A stretch of 64,000 nt of DNA. It comes from Psoroptes ovis (lineage: Eukaryota; Arthropoda; Arachnida; Sarcoptiformes; Psoroptidae). Both the position numbers and the translations under genes were made by a program. Below are positions 35,085 to 45,932 of this stretch, piece by piece. How positions within the stretch are numbered: position 1 is the first letter of the stretch; each line of letters opens with the position of its first letter. Where the stretch lies: NCBI GenBank assembly GCA_002943765.1, contig PQWQ01000006.1, positions 2,790,001 through 2,854,000 of the forward strand. The letters run 5' to 3'. The notes beneath the pieces were generated by a model, which saw only the letters and a list, made by a program, of their open reading frames with translations, was not told the DNA's origin and did not search any database.

Positions 35085-38000
35085 TTATTTAATTTTATCA
35101 CTAGTAGGTATTGGTTGATAAATTCGACCACAGAATAATCCAAATAAAAATATAATAAAAATGATAGCAAATAAAATAATATATAGAAAATTATGAACGG
35201 GTGATGCATTTACCATGTGTAATACTTGTACAACTGAATCGACATTTAAATATTCTTCATTTGCATATTCGAATAATTGTATACGTTTTTGTAACAATGT
35301 ATCACATTCAGGTGTCAAACGATGCGGTGAATTACGATGTATGATTGTTAAACAATTTAATTGATGTCCACGTCCTGGTATCACATCTGAACAAAATATT
35401 TTCAAATCATTCAAACAAACTTGATACAAATGTGGATCTGATTCAATGTCTGCTTCACTTTCTTTTATCAATCTGGCTATTTCATGTTTACACTGTAAAT
35501 CATCGATTTGTTTATTTAGGAAACGTTTTTTCAAACATTCATGTATATCAGATTCGTCTGAACATTTCTTATGTATTTCACGTTGACAATTACGATACAG
35601 GATTGGATCTAATTCAATGTTCATCGATACTTCACGTATTATGTTGATTATTTCGATTTCACAAGTTTGTGACAATGTATTATGTAAATATTGTTGTTTC
35701 AAACAAGCAATCACTTTACCATCTAAAAGTTCATCAGGCTTACTTTTGATTATTATGCTGGAACAATATTTATTGATTTCAAATTTACAACTTTTTTTCA
35801 ATCTTGTATTAAGACGATAATCTTTATTTTGTTGTGATAAACGTTTAATGACTAATGAACGACAATTATGACCAATGCCAGGATCATTACGATGATCACG
35901 TAAACAATAAAGCACATCGTGTAAATCTGATAATATACAATATTTGTCGATTGCAATTTTGCACATTGATAGTAATGAATAATCAACTGAATTATCATTT
36001 AATTCGATGAATTGTTTACGAAATAATCGCCGTTGACATGCACGCTTCAAGTGAATTATATTCGATTTCAAACATTCCAATACATGTGATTCGCCTTGTT
36101 CAATATTTTTACAAAATTGTTGCCGATCATGACGACAAGCTTCCATTAAACCTGGATCAAGACTAATATTTTCATTTAATTGCAACAATTCTTCACGTAA
36201 CATTTGTTTACAATGTTTTGATATTTTTCCATTATCATTATTGATGATGTGATCATCATCAATGATATTTGTATTGACATTATTTGAATTATTATTATTA
36301 TCATTATACATCAACCAGCTTAAACAATTAATGACATCATATTTTGTACGCAAATTATTACAATTCATTTCAATATCATTTTTACATGCTTCTTTGAATT
36401 TTCGATCAAAACGAAAATCTTTATTATTGATGATTTGAAAATGTTCAATAGCATTATAACACTTTTTATTTGATTTAATTTGATGATGATTTTTATGTTT
36501 TACTAAACATTGAATAACTTCATTTTGATTTGATGATACTGATTCGATGTAATTATTATTATTTTCATTTTCGTATTCGTTTGGACAAAATTCTCTAACG
36601 ATACTCAAACATGATTTGAATAATGGATAATTCAATTCAAAATTAGTACTTTGGACTACAGTGAAATTTCCAATTGCGTTTCTACATTGTGGTTGTAATT
36701 CTTGATAGTTTTCCTGCAAACATAACATTTCATAACCTTTATCAGCTATTTGTATGGTATTGATGCTACAATATTTAGCTAAATCTTGCATACACGGTGC
36801 TTCGATAAATGGCAATAATTCAACTGATGATGCCCGTTGTTTCATGACACGATGAATATGATAAACACATTCTTTTTCTAATTGTATTGGATTATTATCG
36901 CTATCTTTAGCATTTTCAGTTAAATAAACATAGCGATATAGACATGCCATCACTGTTGGCCCGCGTTCAGGATCCATTTTATTATTATCTTCATGCCAAT
37001 TACGATGAGCGTGGCAATATTTTACAGCATCTGGATGACATGCTTCATATATTTGTGAATCTAATTCGAAATTACGCACAACAAAATATTGCATTTGATT
37101 CAATGATTCCCTACATTCTTGAGCCATTTGTGATGAATCAATATGTTCAGCTAAACAGTTCAATATTCTACCGTTTCCAGGATGTATATTTTTACACAAA
37201 TTATCAACAGTTGATTGACATGCTTCTTGTAGTATTGGATCAACACGCCAATCTTCAGCAATATTGACTTCTTTCAATAATTGTTCAACTTCACGTTGAC
37301 AATTTGAAGAAATTTTTTTACGCACATGAGCATCACCACGACGGCGTTTAGCTTTAGCATATTTCATAAGACAGTGTAAAATTTTAGCACCAAATTCCAC
37401 ATTAGAACAAAATTCATGAATATCATCTTTACAAACTTCAACTAAATCGGGCGTCAGTTTATAATTTTCGAATAAAAATCTTCGATGTAGCAACATTTCA
37501 GCTTGACATTCAGATAATAATGGCAAACCTTTTGAATGAACATTTTCTAAGCATAATAATATTTGCGATAAACGTACTTCTTTGCGACCTTTTACATTAT
37601 CTCTACACTGATGTTTTCGTATATCATGACGGCATGCTTGTGCTAAGCTTTTACTAATTTTATAATCACGGGTTATCAATTGTTCTCGTTGTGTTAATTT
37701 ATCTTTACATTCTTCACTCATTTCTTCATTATCAATATGAGACATTAAACATTTATAAATACGACCGTTGCCAGATTCAATATTTTTACAAAAATGTTCT
37801 CGGTCATTACGACAAGCAAAATATAATGGTCTATCTAAATGGAAATCATTACTTTGTAACTCAGATATTCTCAATATTTCATTCTGACAATCATCAGGCA
37901 ATCGGTCAATATGTTTTTGTAAACAATGGATTGTATTGGTTTGACTATGTAGATTAGAATCCCAGTCTAAACGGCCGCATTTTAAATCTCTAATTTTAGC

Positions 38001-38552
38001 TTCGCATGCAGTCGTGAATTTATTTATCAAGCGATAATCACTAAAAATGATTGATTCCATCTGCTGTAAATACATTTTACAAAGATCTTCAGTATCTGGT
38101 TGAATACGTTCAATCAAGCATGATAATAAATTTGCGCCAGGATTTAATGTATCTTCAAATGCAGCATCCAAACAATCATGATTTTCATTCAATAATGATT
38201 TACAAACAGCTTTTGTAATATCAGTGAAGTGATCTAATTTCGTTACCTCCATTTTGAATAACCATATCTCATGTTGACATGCTTCAGTTAATTTTTGTTC
38301 AGAATCTGATCGTTCAAAAAGACAATTCATTATTTCAAGATTATTATTCAGAATTTTTTCATCTTGTCCACACAATAATGGCAATTGATTTTTACATTTT
38401 TCATTTGTTGACAATAGATTTGTTTCATTTTGAAATAAATAACGTAATTTTGTCAAATCTAAATTTGGTTTAATTGTCAAATCGGTTGATTCGATTGCTG
38501 ATATAAACAATAAAGTCAATTGTAATAGGAGCAAATTTAATTTGACCACCAT
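35085..38552 (-). CDS. GLG1: Golgi apparatus protein 1 (cysteine-rich FGF receptor / ESL-1)
   Basis: An intronless reading frame of 1155 residues, close to human GLG1 (about 1180). It has an N-terminal signal peptide (LNLLLLQLTLLFISA). About 15 Cys-rich GLG1 repeats follow, recognised by pairs such as C...FC..I..G.GR...CL and by EACRHD, EVCKDDIHEFCS and SCKFEINKYC. It ends with one membrane span near the C-terminus (FLYIILFAIIFIIFLFGLF) and a short cytoplasmic tail GRIYQPIPTSDKIK. The family resides in the Golgi membrane and binds FGFs, E-selectin and TGF-beta family proteins. An Asn-rich insertion (about 36240-36310) interrupts one repeat. The gene starts 303 bp from proteasome beta5, divergently. 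Confidence 0.95.
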   Translation of the reverse strand: MVVKLNLLLLQLTLLFISAIESTDLTIKPNLDLTKLRYLFQNETNLLSTNEKCKNQLPLLCGQDEKILNNNLEIMNCLFERSDSEQKLTEACQHEIWLFKMEVTKLDHFTDITKAVCKSLLNENHDCLDAAFEDTLNPGANLLSCLIERIQPDTEDLCKMYLQQMESIIFSDYRLINKFTTACEAKIRDLKCGRLDWDSNLHSQTNTIHCLQKHIDRLPDDCQNEILRISELQSNDFHLDRPLYFACRNDREHFCKNIESGNGRIYKCLMSHIDNEEMSEECKDKLTQREQLITRDYKISKSLAQACRHDIRKHQCRDNVKGRKEVRLSQILLCLENVHSKGLPLLSECQAEMLLHRRFLFENYKLTPDLVEVCKDDIHEFCSNVEFGAKILHCLMKYAKAKRRRGDAHVRKKISSNCQREVEQLLKEVNIAEDWRVDPILQEACQSTVDNLCKNIHPGNGRILNCLAEHIDSSQMAQECRESLNQMQYFVVRNFELDSQIYEACHPDAVKYCHAHRNWHEDNNKMDPERGPTVMACLYRYVYLTENAKDSDNNPIQLEKECVYHIHRVMKQRASSVELLPFIEAPCMQDLAKYCSINTIQIADKGYEMLCLQENYQELQPQCRNAIGNFTVVQSTNFELNYPLFKSCLSIVREFCPNEYENENNNNYIESVSSNQNEVIQCLVKHKNHHQIKSNKKCYNAIEHFQIINNKDFRFDRKFKEACKNDIEMNCNNLRTKYDVINCLSWLMYNDNNNNSNNVNTNIIDDDHIINNDNGKISKHCKQMLREELLQLNENISLDPGLMEACRHDRQQFCKNIEQGESHVLECLKSNIIHLKRACQRRLFRKQFIELNDNSVDYSLLSMCKIAIDKYCILSDLHDVLYCLRDHRNDPGIGHNCRSLVIKRLSQQNKDYRLNTRLKKSCKFEINKYCSSIIIKSKPDELLDGKVIACLKQQYLHNTLSQTCEIEIINIIREVSMNIELDPILYRNCQREIHKKCSDESDIHECLKKRFLNKQIDDLQCKHEIARLIKESEADIESDPHLYQVCLNDLKIFCSDVIPGRGHQLNCLTIIHRNSPHRLTPECDTLLQKRIQLFEYANEEYLNVDSVVQVLHMVNASPVHNFLYIILFAIIFIIFLFGLFCGRIYQPIPTSDKIK

Positions 38553-38855
38553 TTTCGCTGCAGATTTTTCTAAAATAAATGTTTAAATCATTTTTTCAAA
38601 AGACACATGTGACAACAAATATGTCAATAAATCATTGATTAAAAATTTTGAAATTTTAATTTGATTTATGGAAAATCAGAATAAAAATAAAAATGAGCGA
38701 AAATTTTTCGTCCTATACTTTATGAACATCTCTCAATTGAGAATTTTTAGCTCAGTCATTCTCTCTAAACATCTAAGTTTGATTTGTCAAAATTTCAAAA
38801 TTATTTGATTTGATTCAATAAATTTTAAGAAAAATTGAAGTTCAAAAATTATAAA
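38553..38855. promoter_or_regulatory. Divergent start region between GLG1 and proteasome beta5
   Basis: 303 bp lie between the two initiator ATGs on opposite strands. It must carry both 5' UTRs and probably both promoters. No specific site was assigned. Confidence 0.55.
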
Positions 38856-39744
38856 ATGGCCTTAGAATCATTTGTTGGTTTGCGCCGATCAGATAATTTT
38901 CAATCGAAACTCATTGAATTATCTAATATTGAAAAAATAATCAATGATGAACATCATCAAATATGTTTATCATTACCACGTGAACCATTGAATTTATATT
39001 CAAATACAGCGATGAATATCGCTAAAAAATTCAATAAAGGTACAACAACATTAGCATTCGTTTACAAGGGTGGTGTTGTTGTTTGTGCTGATTCTCGTGC
39101 GACCGGTGGTCAATATATTAGTACACAAGAATGTAAAAAAATTATTGTTATCAATAATTTTCTTCTTGGAACAATGGCTGGTGGTGCTGCTGATTGTATG
39201 TATTGGCAGCGTGTATTATCGAAAGAATGTCGTTTATTTGAATTGCGTAATAAGGAACGTATTTCAGTTGCCGCTGCATCAAAAATATTGTCTAATATAC
39301 TTTATAGCTACAAAGGGTAAAGTTTTGTTAATTATTGCTAAGACTGTTTTTTCAATTGTCATTTTGATTTTCAAAACTAGTATGGGCCTTTCAATGGGTG
39401 TGATGATTTGTGGTTGGGATAAAGTTCGTGGACCACAAATATTTTATGTTGATAATGATGGCAATCGACAACCAGGAAAATTATTCAGCGTTGGTTCTGG
39501 TTCAACTTATGCATATGGTGTTTTAGATACATTCTATAAATTTGATATGACTGATGATGAAGCATATGATTTAGGACGGCGCGCAATTTTCCAGGCAACA
39601 CATCGTGATGGTGCATCTGGTGGTATTGTTCGTGTATTCACAATCAAAGAGGATGGCTGGAAACGTATCAGTGAAACTGATATGATGGAACTTTATGATG
39701 AACCATATCATATGACAAGAGTTGGTCTTGAAAATGTTCAATAA
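38856..39744 (+). CDS. PSMB5: 20S proteasome subunit beta type-5 (chymotrypsin-like)
   Basis: Two exons, 38856-39316 and 39381-39744, are joined through GG|T and give 274 residues (human 263). The propeptide is residues 1-62 and is removed before the catalytic Thr63 in the string KGTTTLAF. Motifs DSRATGG, GTMAGGAADC, LRNKERISVAAASK, YKGMGLSMG, MICGWDK and FSVGSGSTYAYGV are those of beta5. The subunit supplies the chymotrypsin-like activity of the proteasome core. The start at 38856 is the first ATG; the frame opens upstream only through non-ATG codons. Confidence 0.98.
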
Positions 39745-40072
39745 ACTTTTAAATGAAAAAAAAAGGAAAAATTTCAATTTGTCTCACTTTTAAGATTGAA
39801 TTTGTTAAATAAAATTTAATAATTTCATATTATTTTATCCAATTTGAATATAATTATTGAAACCCAGCTAATTTAAATGCTTATATTGTTAACTAAGAAT
39901 TTGTCGACATAATCTGAAATAATGGATTCTATTCTTTTTTCATATATTGCTTTTGAATAATTCGTGATTTGTGATTCATATGTGTTATTCATTGTGAAAG
40001 TAAATGAAAAAATCATTAATTTCAGGCACAAAATGAAATGAATGTCTATTTATAGTCAAATAATACAAAAAT
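39745..40072. other. Intergenic between converging PSMB5 and the EGF/EB membrane gene
   Basis: Contains the PSMB5 poly(A) signal. No exact AATAAA for the minus-strand gene was found. No other feature is seen. Confidence 0.7.
39808..39813 (+). terminator. Poly(A) signal AATAAA of PSMB5
   Basis: Canonical hexamer 64 nt after the PSMB5 stop. Confidence 0.75.
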
Positions 40073-41950
40073 TCAATTCTGTTGTTGTTGTTGTTGAATC
40101 ATATCAGGCATATTATGTACAAGACAAACTTCCTGTATATAAGAAAAAGAAGAGATAATAGAATCAATATGCAGATAAATTGATTGATTGACTTACACTT
40201 CGTACTTTAGATCCAGTACCACAACGATGATTGGCGCATTTGATACGAGACCGATCAATTGTTGTCGATGTTGTTGTTGATGATGGCAAATTATTCGGCA
40301 TTTGAAGATCAATTATTTGATCGGTTTGACTATCTAATGGTGATGAAGCGGTTACCATCGATGGAAATTTTGTTACACGTAAATCATGATAAGATGCTTG
40401 ATGTGATGGCGGTCTGAATTTTGATTGTTGCTGTAGCTGCTGGCAGTGAATATTAGACATATTGTTGGCCCCTCGATGACATGTTGTTGATATCGTATGT
40501 TGTTGTGGATGATGTTGATTTATAATGATATTGTTATTATTTGCATTAAATCGATAAGAATGTTGACTCCTAAATGATGAAAGACTTTTCAAAGAACTTT
40601 GTGATCTTAATGACGACAAAGACTGTCGTCGAAAATCTATTTGACGATCGATGATTAAAAAATATGTTTGCGATTATTAAAAAATTTAATGAAAAAATAA
40701 TTAATGATAAACTGACCATTAAGATTTGAAGGTAATGGCGGTATATTATATGATGTGATTGTTGGTTTTTCTTGTAAACTAAAGTCCTGATGATATGGAC
40801 TGCGCAACGGTGTCGATTGTAATGACTGTGTTTGATGATGGAATGATTGCCGATGATGACTTGATGAATAATGATCTGGTTGTGTGTTCAATATGACAGG
40901 TGGCGGCGGTGGTATCATATCACAAAATGACGGTGGTTCATTTTTGGCTAGTTTTTTATTCCTGATGATATGATATTAAAAATTATTTGAATCATTATTT
41001 TATAATCATAACAATAAAAATTTAGCATACTTTTTTATCAATTTGATGACCATTAATGACAATATCAATATCAATATGAAGCTTATTATAAGGCTGAATA
41101 ATGTAATGAATTCAGTTTTATTGATAAAATCAAACGTTGTTGAACCGATACGAATGTAAAATGATGAATCATCTTAATAACAAAAAAAATATGGTTTTGG
41201 TCAAATTTATAAATTATTTGTTATTATTTGTGATACTTACATGCTAAACAAATACGACTTTGTTTCTCATCATCATATTTAACAAAATAGCCTTGCAAAC
41301 ATTTACAAAAACCTTGTTCATTACATTCAGAATTAGGATTTAGATGTCTACATGATTCACTATATTCACAACGATCATTCAATTGTAATGCTATTTGGAT
41401 TTATGTCAAAAAAATTATCATTTGAGCATTTGATTTTAAAAAATGAATAATAATGATTAACCTTTTAAACAATATTTATTTTCAACATTTACAGGATATT
41501 CAGGCAAACATTCACATCGATGTGTAGAACTATTGCACCATACATGAAACAAAATGCGATTACATGTTGTTTCACAATGTTCACCTAACCAAAATGCAAT
41601 TCCTTTGCCAAATATTGGTGCAGGTTCTTCTGTTTCTCCATGATTATTTATAATAATGAAAAAAATTAATTTAAAAAAATTTACAAATATTACAACTTAC
41701 CATCACGTTTATGACGAAATAAATGATTAATTGATCTTTTTTTGAAAACATTTGTTTGATTATTTGGTATTGATGTTAATGATTGTTCATCGATTATAAA
41801 TGCATCACATAAATTATAATAATAATTTAAAAAATCTAATAATAAAAATAATCTTATTATTATGATTATTAATGATTGTTTTAGTTGTTGTTGTTGTTTG
41901 ATAATCATTAATAAATCATATTTAATATTGACATTTTTCATTATCAACAT
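40073..41950 (-). CDS. Single-pass membrane protein with EGF/EB-type Cys modules; unidentified
   Basis: Seven exons on the minus strand: 41950-41701, 41629-41462, 41390-41241, 41172-41031, 40961-40717, 40636-40197 and 40132-40073. Every splice phase agrees and gives about 484 residues from the first ATG; internal Met codons starting at 41941 and 41908 are alternatives. After a hydrophobic N-terminus (LIIIIIRLFLLLDFL) come two Cys-rich modules, one with HCETTCNRILF and CECLPEY and one with CEYSESCRHLNPNSEC and CKCLQGYF, the second resembling EB/EGF. A membrane span (ITLFSLIISFILILILSLMV) follows, then a Ser/Gln/His/Pro-rich cytoplasmic region ending in poly-Gln. It is likely a surface receptor or adhesion protein of type I topology. 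I do not recognise a named orthologue. The second exon has two possible acceptors six bases apart (41629 or 41635). Confidence 0.8.
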
Positions 41951-42603
41951 TGATGATAATAATAATAACAATGTTTACAATAAATTTAAATCATTAATAA
42001 TTTCATTGATTCATAATTTATTATTTTTCTATTTTTTCAAATTAAAATTTTACATTTTAATTTTTAATGATAAATAATATTATCATAATAATAATCTTGT
42101 CATTTTAGTTTGATGAATTATTGCTGCCATAATCGATTTTGTTTGAAAGAGATATTCATCAATTTTAGTATCATTTGCATAAAATGAACATGATTTTGCT
42201 CTGATTTGATGAATATATTTGAAGACTGGAAAATGAAAATTGGTGAATGAGGAATGAATTTAATGACAAATAACAACTATTCATTGATAATTAACGAAAA
42301 AAAAACAAAGGAAGCTTCAAGAAATTAAATCAATTCATGGTTTTTTTTCATAGATTCATGCTGATTGATTGATTTGATTAATTGAGCTTATGCTTGATTG
42401 ATTGATTGTAAAGTGATTTTAATTAGATAAAATTTAATTAAAATTTAATATTTTAATAATATTTTTAAGGAATTAATATGTCATTAATACCGGTAATCGA
42501 TATATTTTTGAGCAAATATCATGAAATATTCCGAAAAAAAAATTGGAACACTGAAAATTTGTTTTATTTTTAATTTGAAGATGCACCAAATGTACAAAAC
42601 AAA

Positions 42604-42651
42604 CTCTCTCCCACTTTGCCAGTTCTATCTCTCTCATTTCACTTCTCTCTC
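42604..42651 (-). promoter_or_regulatory. Cluster of three GAGAGAG motifs upstream of the EGF/EB membrane gene
   Basis: CTCTCTC on the plus strand occurs at 42604-42610, 42629-42635 and 42645-42651, i.e. GAGAGAG on the coding strand of the gene that starts at 41950. Such clusters bind GAGA-factor-type proteins in arthropods. That a mite uses them so is inference. Confidence 0.35.
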
Positions 42652-43477
42652 CAACAAGACATCGAATGACACAAGACTCAATGAACCAAATATTCTCATT
42701 GAAAATCATTATTCTTTGCTTTTCAATTTTTAACCAGAATTTTTTCTTTTTGTTTCTTTGATCAAATGTTTCCCTGATTCAATGTTTTTGAATATGAACG
42801 CTCAAAACTCTTCTATTTCTTAATATTTCTATATATGTTCATTTCAATGTTTTCACTGCATATTAATAAAAATAATTGAACCAAAAAAATAATTTCTATA
42901 TATGATTGCTTTTATATATAACATTGAAAAATTTAATGCTTCATATGATCACAGTGCGTAATGTTTGATTCGTTTTGCAAGATACCATTCAAGATTCAAT
43001 TTTGGAACATATTTTTTAATGATAAAAATAATGATAATTTAAACCAAGAAGTGACAGTAAATTTTTTCATTTAATACTTTCATAAACAATTAATTTTGAA
43101 ATAATTATTTTTAATTAGGATTCTTGTATAATAATTAAAAATTTCATAATTTCATTTTTTCAAATTTTAAATTCATTTAAATTTGATCTTTTATTTTTTG
43201 ATTAAAATTTTAATTATCAATTAGAATAAATTATTTCAAATATCATTATTACATCTTATAAAAGAAAAAAATTTCAAATCACTTTGAATTAGTTATTGTT
43301 GATTTGATTCCAATCTTTGAACAACTTAATTACTGAATGGGAAGATGAGTATTAAAGAAAAAGATAATGATAACATTGGAATGTTTGGTGATTATTTGTT
43401 TGCTTTGATTTGCTTCATTTTTTTTTGTTTTGTTTTTATGCATCAAATTCAATGGAAAAAATAAAAATAATGAACGA

Positions 43478-43557
43478 CGAGTTGTCCAATAAGTTCATTC
43501 CAGTTAAATCAATGTAAAAGCCTATTGAAAATCGGCAACATCTTTTCGGACAACTCG
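43478..43557. repeat. 10-bp perfect inverted repeat, 60-nt spacer
   Basis: CGAGTTGTCC at 43478-43487 is the reverse complement of GGACAACTCG at 43548-43557. The arms are more GC-rich than the surroundings. Function unknown; it could be the ends of a very small mobile element, a structured RNA, or chance. Confidence 0.5.
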
Positions 43558-45028
43558 AAAAATTTCCATTTTCTATATATGAACGGCTTTATTATTTTTC
43601 TTTATTTCATTTTCTTTTGACTAAAAATGAAGCACAACAGTCAAAAATGTAAATGGCAAAAACCGAAAAAAAAATAAAACAAAAAACTTATCAGTCAGTC
43701 AAGCTTTGAACAATAAAGAAGAATCAAAGTCTTAGATGAATCTTTGAATGAATCCTTTCGCTTTTGTTCCATGAATTTTCGGGTTCTTTATATTCATTCA
43801 TTCGTTCATTCATTCATTGTTATAAACTTTAGTCATAAACAAAAGAAAACCAAAAAAAAGGAAGAAGAATTTGAATAAATTATCGTCGTCGAAATAATTC
43901 GATGGTTGAAAACAAATGAATTGAATTGATTCGAGCTGAATTGAATTGAATAATGCCGAACAATGCCTAAAAGATAGATCGATGTTGTTGGCTGTGGCTG
44001 TCGATGATATATGCTGCTCATGTATCAGCCATTATTCAGATTTTTTCGTTTGTTTTTTGCTTCATCTTTCATGTGATCGAAATATAAATTTTTATATTCG
44101 TATTCAGATGTATATTTTAGATGCAAATACTAAAGATGATGATCATGATGATGAATTGTATTGTGTTGTAATCGATTTTTGTCATATTTAAGCATTAACA
44201 TTATTTATTAATAAAGATTTGTAATTTTGGTTTTAGTCTATTAGTTGCTTTCCAAGATGAGACAAGAATCTTTGTATCGGAAAACAAACAAACTAAAAAC
44301 ATTTGAAGACACGAAAATTCTTTGAAAAATTTTGATCGAAATAAAGGTCTGATCCAGACGCAGACGATCGATTAAATGATAAAAGTGGAAAAATTGAAAT
44401 TTAAGAATAAGTCTCCAAAGGGTTAAAGGGCAGGTTTAATCGTGAATCGTGTAATTTATCGTGGTCATGCTAAATCGGAAAAAATTCAAACTAAATGTCG
44501 AATGTTTGATGAATTTTCTTTGAGCAAAAATATCGGCAAAATATGGACAAAAATAAATTTTTATATCATTATGGTCTTTGATTTTCAATGGAACCAAATG
44601 CAATTTTTCATTTTAAATAAGACTTGCACTTGTAAAACAAATCTTAGATTGTTCATTCATTCAGTATTTTTCCACGAATATCGCCAGACATGTTTTTTTT
44701 CTCAATGTTGTTTGATATCATTTCAATAATTCAATTTTCGGTTATTTTATTAATATCATTATTAGATTATTTGATATAACAACAAAAAAAAAAATAAAAA
44801 ATGTCAAGAAAAACAATGCGAAGCGTTTGTGTATGTGCCACTGTAAAATCACTGAAAATATGGTCAAGTTTTTTCTCAGCATGAGGGTCCGATGTCCCAT
44901 ATTTCATGTGACAAATTATAGAAACAATCATTTGTCATGTTCAAAATATAAATCTGTTTTTTGTTGGCCACTATTAAATTGAAAATTTCAGCACTATCTT
45001 CGAATGAAAGAGAAATACATGCATCATT

Positions 45029-45034
45029 TTTATT
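45029..45034 (-). terminator. Poly(A) signal AATAAA of the ENOPH1-like gene
   Basis: Minus-strand hexamer 40 nt beyond the stop at 45074. Confidence 0.6.
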
Positions 45035-45073
45035 AAATTATATAAAAAATAAAAAATAAAATTCTTTCCCATT

Positions 45074-45841
45074 TTAAGATATAAATTCAATATCAGTAAA
45101 TGATCGCGCAATCGGTATATCATGACAAATATTCATTGCTTCTTCAACGGCTGGCGTTCTTGTCAATACAAGAATAACATTTAAACCGGCCGATTTTGCC
45201 GCTTTACCTTCGTATGGTGATTTAGTCAGAAATAATATGTCATCATCAATTTTTTCTTTCATTATTTCTGTGATTAATTTACGATATGTATCAGGATTTT
45301 CTAATGAACCAATTGAATTATCAAAATGATCATCGATAATCAAATTCAAATTGCCATGTGATGTATCGGACATGAATTTTTTCGTTGCTTCTTTCCAACC
45401 ATTTGAAAGTACATATAATTTAATATTCTCATTTGATTTCCATCGTTTAATTGTAGTTGCTACATCTGAATAAACAGGTGTATTAATTTTTTGCCGATCA
45501 TAACCATCAAACCAAACTAAAAAACGAAATATATGAAATGCTTTTGGTTCATAATTATTTTCTAAACAGTATTCAATATATTTGATTGCTTCTTTTATTA
45601 TTGTTGAACGATCATTATTAATTAAATTTATTTTTGGTGCACGTACATCATTTTCAGCAACCATTGATAATTGTCGTAAACATTGTTGCCATTCATCTTT
45701 GATCCATGCATTTTCCATGTAAACTTGATAGGCAATTTTAAAATATGGATGTAAAATTTTATCAACAAATGATTCACGCACCACTGTACCGGATATATCG
45801 AATAATATTATCCTTGGCTGTTTTACTTTTACGATTACCAT
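45074..45841 (-). CDS. Enolase-phosphatase E1-like HAD protein with altered catalytic positions
   Basis: A single exon encodes 255 residues (human ENOPH1 261). Order and spacing follow the family: motif I FDISGTVV (residues 14-21), FVDKILHPYF, motif II VLSNGWKEA (Ser146), DDHFDNSIGS, TYRKL (Lys188), motif III/IV ILFLTKSPYEGKAAKSAG and the C-terminal AR.FTDIEF. The family enzyme acts in the methionine salvage pathway, enolising and dephosphorylating 2,3-diketo-5-methylthiopentyl-1-phosphate. In the usual motif DIEGT the second acid is Glu, but here it is Ser17. The Asp of the usual FLTD is Lys207. The nucleophile Asp15 remains. It could therefore be an inactive or re-purposed homologue. It starts 91 bp after the stop of the upstream LRR gene on the same strand. 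Confidence 0.85.
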   Translation of the reverse strand: MVIVKVKQPRIILFDISGTVVRESFVDKILHPYFKIAYQVYMENAWIKDEWQQCLRQLSMVAENDVRAPKINLINNDRSTIIKEAIKYIEYCLENNYEPKAFHIFRFLVWFDGYDRQKINTPVYSDVATTIKRWKSNENIKLYVLSNGWKEATKKFMSDTSHGNLNLIIDDHFDNSIGSLENPDTYRKLITEIMKEKIDDDILFLTKSPYEGKAAKSAGLNVILVLTRTPAVEEAMNICHDIPIARSFTDIEFIS

Positions 45842-45902
45842 CTTTTTTTTCAGTTAAGAAAATTTAAAAAATAAATAAACTTAATTTGAAAATAATTTCA
45901 GA

Positions 45903-45908
45903 TTTATT
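45903..45908 (-). terminator. Poly(A) signal AATAAA of the LRR gene
   Basis: Minus-strand hexamer 25 nt after the LRR stop and 61 nt before the ENOPH1-like ATG, so one gene ends where the next one's 5' region begins. Confidence 0.65.
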
Positions 45909-45932
45909 CATTATATTTTGTACAAAATTATT

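Larger units (their letters stand above)
41951..45073. other. 3.1-kb AT-rich intergenic region
   Basis: No gene is supported; open frames here lack domain or codon structure. It contains three GAGAGAG heptamers on the minus strand (42604-42651) and a 10-bp inverted repeat with 60-nt spacing (43478-43557). The promoter of the EGF/EB membrane gene should be at the left end. Confidence 0.6.

Noticed and set aside
43946..44191. 81-codon frame with several Cys
   Set aside because: No signal peptide, no recognisable motif, and surrounded by non-coding AT-rich DNA. I cannot support it.
44442..44729. 95-codon plus-strand frame
   Set aside because: Starts at a non-ATG codon and ends in a Phe/Cys-rich tail without family resemblance.
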